A DNA stretch of 64,000 nt from Rhizopus arrhizus (Eukaryota > Mucoromycota > Mucoromycetes > Mucorales > Rhizopodaceae). Positions 53,803-62,362 of the stretch are shown here, one piece after another; position 1 is the stretch's first letter, and each line of letters opens with the position of its first letter. The stretch is from the NCBI GenBank assembly GCA_024220505.1, contig JAKZZE010000019.1, positions 1,042,334 to 1,106,333 on the forward strand, given 5' to 3'. The notes under the pieces were generated by a model. The model made no database searches and had not been told where the DNA came from. It saw only the letters and a list, made by a program, of their open reading frames with translations. The position numbers and the translations under genes are program-made.

Positions 53803-54225
53803 TTGCCCCCTTCCAGGTTGTAACTATCTTTTCTGGAATTAATGTGGCAAGTAAAAATATGTTTGTTTAAGTGAATGTCGAAAATGAGGTTTGAGATGTC
53901 AAGATGAGCTCTATTTGTTGTAAGAAATAGGTGCTTGGTAGGGTTAAGTCATATAACGTATAGTGGCTCTTTATATAAACATATAAAGTATAGTGTTCAA
54001 GAATGGAACAAAGCATTTAGGCGATAATAAACCCTGAACAGGAATTTATTGCTAAAGTGATGTTTGTCTGTAAATGTGACTGCGTACAAATGTGCATATT
54101 GAAAAATATTAAGGCATGAGAAAAAATTACATTTTTTACTATCCTTGTAAATATTTTATAATTGCGTAATTTGCTGGTAACGTATATGTATAGTTAATGA
54201 AAGTTGGTGGAAGAAGGTCAATGTA

Positions 54226-57200
54226 TTAACGTCTGTTTCTTTTAGAGTTAGTTACACTGAGATGCACGTTTTTTCTTTTCTTGGTTGTATCTTTTTTAGG
54301 AACAAGTTGAACCTCGCGCGCTGGTTCTTGTTCACTTAGACGTGACCAATATTTTTGGATCGGTCTGTAATCATGGAAATGACTAGCCGGTTCCCAAGTG
54401 TCATCTTCTTCTCCATAACCTTTCCATCGAACTTTATATAAGTAATTACCCGGTGATCCCTTATGGTGTAGAACTGCCTCAACATCGTATGATTCAGATT
54501 GATCAGTATTGGATAAGGATACTTCCTGGGAAATAACCTTTATTTGCGATGGAGGTACATCTCTTGGTAAGAGTGCTCCAGTTGCATCAACCAACACATA
54601 TGAACCACCTTGAGTTTTTCTTTTGACAGTGTAATTACCAACGTAGAGGGGATCACTTTTTGCAACACGGTTTACATTCTTGAGCGTGACTTGACTACCA
54701 GTGGGGATATCGGATAGAATTCTGTGAGTTTGGTTGAACTTGTCTCGAGAAGCAGCTTGTGAAGTTTTTATTTTTTCACGAATAGCAGGTAAGACAGTGT
54801 CATTAAACTCGTTAATTCTAGTTTCTAACTGTTTCATCGTTTCAGGCGATTTAGTTTTGTCCAGCACGTTATTATAATCCTTGTTTTCATTGAGACGTCT
54901 TGCAAACATCAATGAGAAAGGTCTAGTGCCGTGTAAAGCTGTATGCGTATTGTTGAGGGCTTCTTGGGTACTGTCAACATACAAGTCCCAATCCTCAGTT
55001 CTGCCTTGTAATCTTTTGTGCAAAATATTTTTTGCTTTGCCAACCCATCGTTCAACTATACCGTTAGCTCGGGGATGATAAGCTGATATGAGACGATGAT
55101 CAATACCGGATGATTCAACATACAGTCTGACGAGTTCATTGACATACTCAGTACCATTATCACTTTGGATAATTTTTGGTCGACCAAAGAGCGATAAGAT
55201 ACTTCTTAATGCAAGTGCAATAGTGAGAGAAGATTTATCGGGCAAGGCTTTGAGTACACAATATCGTGTAAAGACGTCTACTACCAGAAGGATGTATTGA
55301 TTACCTTGTACTGAAGTAGGGAAAGGTCCGGCTGTGTCGATACAGATGTGATCCCAAGGTGCATCAGCATAGATTGAGGTCAAGGGATTGTATCCGTGCT
55401 TTGCGATATTGAATTTTTGGCAATCAGGACAACTACGTATTATTTCAAGTGCATCTTCCTTGAGCTTTGTCCAGTGAATACCATCACTATGTAAAGCTGT
55501 TACGATTGCTTGAGCTCCACGGTGTCCTTCTAAATGTGTATCCATGAGTAGCTTTTGTCTGTCTTCTGGTGCTGGGGTCATCAAGTCAGCAGGCATCATC
55601 ATTCTGGATGTAAGAATTGATCCGTTAGAATTGATAATTTGGGAAGTGACGATTGTTTTGATGGTTTTATTATCCCCCTCCAGCGTTTTTTCAGGTTCGA
55701 AAAGACGCGACAAAGCATCTGGTAGAATATTTTGAATACCAGGTCGATGGATGATTTTGAAGTTATAATCCAGTATAGTGTCCAGCCAATTGATCATCAT
55801 AGCGTTAGCTACAGGCTGGGTGTGGAGATAAGTCAAGGCCTTGTGATCAGTGTATAAGGTGAATGGATTACCCCACAAAAATGGATGAAACTTCTTTAGT
55901 GCAAATATCACTGCTAATAGCTCACGTTTAGTAGTAGAATAATTCTTTTCAGATGTAGAAAGTGAGCGTGCCATGAAACCGATATATCGAGTCTCATTTT
56001 TGATAACTTGGTAAAGAACAGCACCAATTGAATAGTTACTAGCATCAGTAGCAACATAAAAAGGTTGTTCTAGATCTGGATGATGAAGAAGTGGCGCAGA
56101 AGACAATAATGCCTTGATCTTTTCAAAAGCTCTTTCTTGTTCAGATGTCCAAAGTTTATCAAGTTTACCTTCGAAACGTAATTTGTCCAAAGGTGCAGTG
56201 ACTTCAGAAATATTTGGCAAGTATTTTCTAAAATAATTTACCAGTCCTAAAAAGCGTTGAATCTCTTTTCCAGATGAAGGTCTAGGCCAAGTCAAAGCGT
56301 TTGTAACTTTACGAGGATCGAGTCGAGACCCTTTGGCATCAACACAGAAACCAAGCAAGTAAACAGTAGACTGCGCAAAATGACACTTGTCTGGGTTAAG
56401 GATCAAATTCACTTTAGTTAATCTCTGAATTATGTTTTGCACATGTGTGATGTGTTCCTCATAAGACTTGGAAAATATGATGATATCATCAACAAAAGCC
56501 TGTGCATAAGGTAAATCACGTAACACTATATTAATCACTCGTTGATAACGGGAAGCAATATGTTTCAATCCAAATGGACAACCTCTAAATTGGTATTGTT
56601 GACCTTCAAAAGTGAATGTGGTCTTAATACGATCAGGCTCATAGATTTGGAATCGATGAAATGCTTGTCGAAGATCAAGAGTGGTAAAAATAGTTGATCC
56701 TTGTAATCGATCGAAAATCTCTTCAATCTTTGGAATAGGATGTCTATCATTTGACACAAGAATAGAATTTAACAAGCGAGGATCGAGACAGGGTCGATGT
56801 CCTGTGAGATTACCAAGCAAGTCTTTCTTAGGTGCCAATGTTAAAGGAGAATTCCAATCTGAATTAGGTGATGCACGTTCAATAACTTCATCCTTTAACC
56901 AAGTGTCAATACATTCACGCATGATTGGTAGTAATTTAAAAGGAGTACGATATGGTGCACGGTAAGCAGTTTTTCCTTTAACAGTATCTAAACGTATAAC
57001 TGACTCTGGTACAGTACAGAATGAATTCTTAGGTATTAAGGCATTTTGATCAACAAATGGTTTAACAGCATTATGGAAATGAGCTTGTTGCTCAGGTGTA
57101 CCGAAAGGAGCTTTGTTAGGTTCAGGTGTATCATCCGTAATCTCTTTGTCAATAACTGGTGCAAGGTTAGGATGTCTGATAGCTAAGTTGGTAACAAGAA

Positions 57201-59091
57201 TGTTCAACTTGTGCATTAGATCTAATCCTATTACAACTTCAGTATCCAAGGAAAGAGGAAGGACTTCAAAAGAATGGGATGTATGAATAAGATTTTTATC
57301 ATTATCACCGTAAATAACACTTAATGGAAATTTGGTTGTACCGAAACGTTTACTAACATTATCACTTGTAGCAAGAATAACGGAACCAGATACATTTCTA
57401 TCAACTGCAATATTGTATTTATTAACAAAATTTGTGTCTATCGAGCTAAAAGAGGAACCACTATCAACTAGGGCCATAGTGTTCACATTTTCTATAGTGA
57501 TAGGTACAATTAAAGAATGGTTAGTACTTTTAAATACTTCATTCTGTTTTGTTAATTTCTTACAATCATAGTTCACTGGATAGCCCTCGTCATCTACGTC
57601 CATCAAGTTGCTATCACCACTAGACACCTTAGAAGATGCCTGTTGTGGTCTAGCTTGAGGAGTGATGGTGAGGCTGGGCTTGTTACCATTGGATCTTGAG
57701 GTATCCAAGCGAACAGAACGGATGGCCTTAGTTGGGCCGTGATAGGGCTTGTCTCGTGGACAGTTAGCCGCATGTTCCCTGGACCATGGAACATTACCAG
57801 AACAACGATAACACCTTTTAGCAACAGATACAAAAGACATTGATGAATTATTTGTAGTGGAGGAAGGGTTCACCAACGGAGGGCTTCTGTTCAACAAATC
57901 CTTGTACTTGTTGCACTTGTCTGTAGGGTGATTGGCCGGGCCATGGATAACACAATGGAATTTGTTTTTGATGTTGCCAGGAGAAGAGGACTTCTTAGTT
58001 ATACCCTGTAAGTTGCTCAACAAATGTGAGTTCCTAGGGTTGTACTTAGATGCCTCTGTTCCATTTGATGAGAGAGACAAAGATGAAGACTTGACGGGGA
58101 CGGAGGCTTGTCGAGGCGGTGGGTTAACCTCGGAACACAAGTTGGATGACAATACCATCCTGGCTTTGGCAGCGACTTTTGCGACAGAGTCTTGCTGATC
58201 TCTTCCTAGGTTCAACAAGGAGCGAGAGACCTCTTGACGCAAAAATGCTGGTAAAGCTCGCTTGTATATGGTGGCAGTCTTGATGTCATCGTCCCATTTG
58301 GCTGCTCTGCGGATCCTTTGGAATCGATCAGTGAAGGCTTCTATGGATTCTGCTGCGGCCATTTTAAGAGATAACAGCTGATCCATATACTCTAACTCTT
58401 GAGCTACGTCCTGTGCAGCGTATGTCTTGACTATGATCTTTCTGACTTCAGACCAAACCAAGTTGCGACCTTTGAGCACTTCATTGAACCAAGATCGCTG
58501 ATCTCTGTTCATTTTGATAGGAACCAGACGAGACCAGCTAGAATCTATGGATAGACCATTTGATTCAACGATCAGAGCAAAGGTGTCGAGTAGATCTTCT
58601 ACAGAATCGTGTGCTTCCGCTTCTTTCCTCCAAATATTACCCTGCCACTGCCAGATTGGAAGGTCAGGTGGGATGACATGAGCAGAGCGAGGATGAGAAG
58701 CATTCGTAGCGTGACCAGAACCAAGAATTATACCACCTGTAGGCATGGGAGGTGTGATGCAAAAAGCCTGTGCTTCGTCCAAGAACATGATACAGTTTTT
58801 TATACTGACTGCTTGTTCTTGTAACTTTGAGAGCTGTTCTTGTGAGGCACCAGATACCACAGCCCGAGCAATTTGCTGCCTAAGGTCTTCTAAAGTAACC
58901 CTCAAACCCATAACAGCATCAACGGGTTTATCATCATTTGATACCAAGCTTGTTGCCATAAGAGATGGTGTTTCTTCTGCATTGGCCATTTCAGTATCTT
59001 CGATAGCTTTTGATGCCTCCTCTATGTTTGTTCTAAACACATCAGTTTCACCATGAGTAAAGGTGTTAGGAGATTGATCTTCGTTAGCCAT
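54226..59091 (-). CDS. LTR-C Gag-Pol polyprotein with chromodomain
   Basis: Single ORF of 1621 aa starting MANEDQSPNTFTHGE, 43 bases inside the 5' LTR. Order: gag core (WQWQGNIWRKEAEAHDSVED, about 150-300), a Cys/His cluster CYRCSGNVPWSREHAANC (about 420), aspartic protease ALVDSGSSFSSID (about 539), reverse transcriptase with FTTLDLRQAFHRF and FVDDIIIFS (about 869), RNase H YVATDASNYSIGA, integrase with HHCC (CPDCQKFNI), ICIDTAGPF, SDNGTEYVNE (about 1309) and the Glu in IVERWVGKAK, chromodomain DVEAVLHHKGSPGNYLYKV (about 1532-1585), basic tail. All catalytic residues are present, so it is probably active. Related to LTR-B and LTR-E in layout but clearly divergent in sequence. Confidence 0.95.
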   Translation of the reverse strand: MANEDQSPNTFTHGETDVFRTNIEEASKAIEDTEMANAEETPSLMATSLVSNDDKPVDAVMGLRVTLEDLRQQIARAVVSGASQEQLSKLQEQAVSIKNCIMFLDEAQAFCITPPMPTGGIILGSGHATNASHPRSAHVIPPDLPIWQWQGNIWRKEAEAHDSVEDLLDTFALIVESNGLSIDSSWSRLVPIKMNRDQRSWFNEVLKGRNLVWSEVRKIIVKTYAAQDVAQELEYMDQLLSLKMAAAESIEAFTDRFQRIRRAAKWDDDIKTATIYKRALPAFLRQEVSRSLLNLGRDQQDSVAKVAAKARMVLSSNLCSEVNPPPRQASVPVKSSSLSLSSNGTEASKYNPRNSHLLSNLQGITKKSSSPGNIKNKFHCVIHGPANHPTDKCNKYKDLLNRSPPLVNPSSTTNNSSMSFVSVAKRCYRCSGNVPWSREHAANCPRDKPYHGPTKAIRSVRLDTSRSNGNKPSLTITPQARPQQASSKVSSGDSNLMDVDDEGYPVNYDCKKLTKQNEVFKSTNHSLIVPITIENVNTMALVDSGSSFSSIDTNFVNKYNIAVDRNVSGSVILATSDNVSKRFGTTKFPLSVIYGDNDKNLIHTSHSFEVLPLSLDTEVVIGLDLMHKLNILVTNLAIRHPNLAPVIDKEITDDTPEPNKAPFGTPEQQAHFHNAVKPFVDQNALIPKNSFCTVPESVIRLDTVKGKTAYRAPYRTPFKLLPIMRECIDTWLKDEVIERASPNSDWNSPLTLAPKKDLLGNLTGHRPCLDPRLLNSILVSNDRHPIPKIEEIFDRLQGSTIFTTLDLRQAFHRFQIYEPDRIKTTFTFEGQQYQFRGCPFGLKHIASRYQRVINIVLRDLPYAQAFVDDIIIFSKSYEEHITHVQNIIQRLTKVNLILNPDKCHFAQSTVYLLGFCVDAKGSRLDPRKVTNALTWPRPSSGKEIQRFLGLVNYFRKYLPNISEVTAPLDKLRFEGKLDKLWTSEQERAFEKIKALLSSAPLLHHPDLEQPFYVATDASNYSIGAVLYQVIKNETRYIGFMARSLSTSEKNYSTTKRELLAVIFALKKFHPFLWGNPFTLYTDHKALTYLHTQPVANAMMINWLDTILDYNFKIIHRPGIQNILPDALSRLFEPEKTLEGDNKTIKTIVTSQIINSNGSILTSRMMMPADLMTPAPEDRQKLLMDTHLEGHRGAQAIVTALHSDGIHWTKLKEDALEIIRSCPDCQKFNIAKHGYNPLTSIYADAPWDHICIDTAGPFPTSVQGNQYILLVVDVFTRYCVLKALPDKSSLTIALALRSILSLFGRPKIIQSDNGTEYVNELVRLYVESSGIDHRLISAYHPRANGIVERWVGKAKNILHKRLQGRTEDWDLYVDSTQEALNNTHTALHGTRPFSLMFARRLNENKDYNNVLDKTKSPETMKQLETRINEFNDTVLPAIREKIKTSQAASRDKFNQTHRILSDIPTGSQVTLKNVNRVAKSDPLYVGNYTVKRKTQGGSYVLVDATGALLPRDVPPSQIKVISQEVSLSNTDQSESYDVEAVLHHKGSPGNYLYKVRWKGYGEEDDTWEPASHFHDYRPIQKYWSRLSEQEPAREVQLVPKKDTTKKRKNVHLSVTNSKRNRR

Positions 59092-59134
59092 ATTTGCTTT
59101 TTGTTATTAGAGGTTCAGAATTCGTTAAAAAAAA

Positions 59135-59475
59135 TGAAGTGTTTTAAGTATTCAAAAATAAGATAAAGAAGAATTAACGAGACCGAACAATAGTTCTAAA
59201 GTCGAATACTTTTATTAAAGAAAGATTTCAAGGCTATTTATATTAGTTGAGCAAGACCTGAGATTAGATGACAAAAATAGTTACGACCGATATGATTTGA
59301 CATGTATAAGAAAAATTTTATAGACTGATGTTAATAATCAACTGTTGAGATGAAAGTGAAACTTGGCTGTTTAGGGCAGTGATAATTATCAGGTTCTATT
59401 CTTATTCAAACTCATTTGTAAAGATTTAGTCCAGAATGATAAGACTGTATCTTATTGACATGTCAAAACATGACA
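59135..59475 (-). repeat. LTR-C 5' LTR
   Basis: 341 bp, followed (minus direction) by a run of eight T and the Gag-Pol start at 59091. Adjoins the AACAA duplication. Confidence 0.93.
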
Positions 59476-59480
59476 AACAA

Positions 59481-59702
59481 GTATCCAATGAAATGATGAC
59501 TTTTGATGATCACCTGACGAAATAAGATCTCACTATAAATATGCAAATTTTATAAAATAATAAAAAAAAAGGGTCTTTTCCTAAGCGGAAGTTAATAAGA
59601 ATATTAGCGGTGAATTGTGTTGTGTGGTTTCCTTCTAGTAACAAAATAAATACGTCTGAATACATCCCTGAATACAAAAGGTATTTATATCCCAGTACAA
59701 CA
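59481..59702 (+). repeat. Right part of the probable 5' LTR of LTR-D
   Basis: Ends CAGTACAACA, then TTTGGTGGAGAAGCTGGG as a primer-binding-site-like sequence; contains TATTTATA near 59682. The second LTR of this element is not in the window, so the left limit remains open. Confidence 0.5.
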
Positions 59703-59785
59703 TTTGGTGGAGAAGCTGGGCGCAAGGAAAGAACGATTACAGATTAACAAAAGTTTTTAATACAAAAGGAAAATTTACCTTTATT

Positions 59786-60844
59786 ATGTCCTATCTACGT
59801 AAAGATAATGAAAACGGAAAACCCAGTTAAGTGGTGATAACGACAACGGAAACCACTGTAAAGAAGCCTCCTTCATTTTCTGGTGTAGGATTGACTCAAG
59901 ATCCTTTGGAATTCATGGAGGAGTTTGAGGAAGCTTCTACATGGAATAACTGGTATTCTCATGAACGCCGTAAAGAACTATTTGTGCGCTGCCTGAAGGG
60001 ACATGCTAGAAATTGGGCAACCAACCTTATGGATAAAAACCCTGAAGAATATGCTAAGCTCAAGTTTGATGATCCGGTTGATAACTCTCTTGTCAAGTTG
60101 TTTAAAGAACAATTCGTGACCAAAGAATGGCTTAAACGATATGAAAGACAATATGAAACTCGCTATCAACTCCCACACGAGACCCCATGGGAATATATGG
60201 ATGAAAAACGCGCTTTGCTTCGCAAGGTTGGTTCATTTGGTTTCAAGAGGTCTGAAGCCCAAGTTGTACATGAAATCAAGTGTGGTCTGCTTCCGAATGT
60301 ACAGATGTTTTGTGAAAATATGGAATGTCATCCTTTCCATCCTGCTGTCGATGGCCTTTATGAAACCTACGTTGGTTTGGAAACGTTGCTTAGATGGGCT
60401 GAACGGTGTATGCATCAAAATGTCACGGGTGTAGTACAAGACAAACAGGTTGAGGTTAACAACATTACTAGACCAATTAAACAAGAACGTGCAAAAAAAG
60501 ATGTAATTGATATGACTACGCTTTCCCCTTTTGAGAAATACGCATTGAACAAGCTCTCCAAGTTGGATAGTCTAGAACGTATTGAAAATGATTTGGCCGC
60601 TACTATGGATCGGGTACAGATTTTGGAGAAACGTTCTAATAACACGAACAGTGCTGTCAAGTGTTTTAACTGCTCTCAAATGGGTCATTACTCTCAAGAA
60701 TGTACAAATGACTGTCGTCACTGTGGTTCTAGAACACATAAGTCAAAGGAATGCAATAAGAGAACCGGTGCGGCCAACCAGAAACACGTCAATCATGTTG
60801 ATGAAGATGAGGAGGATTTTCATCTGGGCTCCCTGTTACATTAG
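59786..60844 (+). pseudogene. LTR-D Gag, nonsense at codon 15
   Basis: ATG at 59786 begins MSYLRKDNENGKPS, then TAA at 59828-59830, then the same frame continues for 337 codons: gag core (DPLEFMEEFEEASTWNNWYS, KLFKEQFVTKEWLKRYERQY), coiled coil, and two zinc knuckles, CFNCSQMGHYSQEC and CRHCGSRTHKSKEC. It ends at a TAG at 60842-60844. A GTG or other start after the stop cannot be excluded. Distinct from the gag of the chromoviruses here, which lack two classical knuckles. Confidence 0.8.
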
Positions 60845-61931
60845 GTGCAGAGGAGCTACCTTACTCAAATCCTAAAGAACCTGATCAAGCTCCAATATCT
60901 ATTATTACCATTGGCGATGGAATGATGGTCAATGCTGTTGGGGATGAATCAGTCAAGCCTAAACAAACTAAAGGAAAGAAGACGCCTGAAGAGAGAAGGG
61001 TGGTTCAACTACAAAATCTGGAGAAGGCTCGTCAAGCCAAGAAGGTTTATAAAGAACAAGACAATGAAGCCAAGGCCAAAGGTGAAATACCTCCTTCTAT
61101 TCTACGCAAGACTATGAAAGATATGCCCATTATGGTGAATGAGGACCAGACGGTAAAAATGTTTGATATGAAGGAACAATTATGGAACCTGCAAGTCGCT
61201 GTGCCTTTACCTCATTTATTATATCACGCTCCAGCCTTACGTTACCAATGCCTCACTATGTTAGGAGGTCAAGTGTCTACTATGAAATCTAAGTCAATAA
61301 ATCCTCATGATCATATGGATGTCGATCGCGATATTACTGAAGCGTCTGCTATTCAAAACATCACATTGGATACAACGCAGAATAAGCAAGAAACGTCATT
61401 GCAAGCTGTCCTAGCTAAAGTTGAAGGTAGAGAACTAGAGTTTCTCATTGATGGTGGTGCTGTTGTATCAGTCGTTCCACTTCACTTTGTTGAATCTGTG
61501 GGAAAGATGTCAAGTCTATTACCTACGGATAAGACACTACGATTTGGTGATGGAAAAGTTGAACTTCCTGCCGGTTTAGTTAAGCTTAATCTGATATTCT
61601 CAGAGGAGGTTCAAGTACAACATCTGTTTTATGTCACTAAGAATGCAAGTACCCCTGTTATCTTGGGAATGGACTTTTTACTTAGCACGAATGCTCTGGC
61701 CGACCCAATGCATGATCTGTTGACCTTCCGGGGAGAAGGAGGTGTATCATATAATATCCCTACCCACAAAGGGAACGGTACCCATGCTGATACAAACGAA
61801 GATGATGTTTGGTTAACTCCTGTCTCAGTGACCCAGAATCAACAAAATTCTAAGGTTAAGACGGTTATGATTGAATACGAATGGACGTATGAACCAGGAG
61901 AGTCGCAATTGCTCTGGCTTAACCTCAATGA
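60823..61931 (+). pseudogene. LTR-D Pol start with retropepsin-like domain, cut by LTR-E
   Basis: The pol frame overlaps the end of gag and lies in the -1 frame relative to it (…GLPVTLGAEELPYSNP), consistent with frameshift expression or with a small indel. It holds a Lys-rich linker and a retropepsin-like domain: EFLIDGGAVVSVVP with Asp-Gly-Gly in place of the usual Asp-Ser/Thr-Gly, and VILGMDFLL downstream. It is cut at 61931 by the LTR of LTR-E, after WTYEPGESQLLWLNLNDE; RT, RNase H and integrase lie outside or are lost. Confidence 0.75.
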
Positions 61932-62263
61932 TGAGATATTTGCAGATAAAAGTGAGAAAAAAGAAAGGAAATAGTACTTGAAAACTAGTGAATGAGTCTC
62001 TATGTAACCTCTTTATTAGATTTCAAGACGAGAGAGAGAACCCATTTAATCAAACTACGCCTTTATATAGGAAATGAAATTATTCAGGGACCGAAGTGAG
62101 TTCAAGGTCAATTTTAGTATTGAGCTTGAACAATATGAACATTGTATATGAGCTTTTAAGGAATATGTAATAAGTAATATTATGTATTCAGTACTTGTTA
62201 TTTCTTATATAAGATCTGAGTAATCTCATACGAATAATAGTATTTAATGAAGTAAATACGACA
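61932..62263 (-). repeat. LTR-E 3' LTR
   Basis: 332 bp, TGAGATATTT...TACGACA on +, the right end next to a purine tract (GGTCGGGGGCTA on the minus strand). The 5 bases outside are AATGA; the partner duplication lies beyond the window. Confidence 0.9.
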
Positions 62264-62325
62264 TAGCCCCCGACCAGTATGAGATTACTTTGAAGAAAAT
62301 CTTGTGACTATTTTTAATATATATG

Positions 62326-62352
62326 TTTTTTTTTTTTTTTTTTTTTTTTTTT
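62326..62352. repeat. 27-nt T run between the LTR-E stop codon and purine tract
   Basis: Pure T on +, so pure A on the element's coding strand, 10 bases after the pol stop codon and about 60 bases before the 3' LTR. Confidence 0.95.
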
Positions 62353-62362
62353 GAAAAGTAAT

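Larger units (their letters stand above)
53462..59475 (-). mobile_element. LTR-C: intact chromodomain Ty3/gypsy retrotransposon, TSD AACAA
   Basis: 6014 bp with two 341-bp LTRs (53462-53802 and 59135-59475) that look identical base for base. Perfect target duplication AACAA (53457-53461, 59476-59480). The purine tract, GGAAGGGGGCAA on the minus strand, lies next to the left (3') LTR. One long intact ORF. Everything points to a very recent insertion. Confidence 0.95.
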
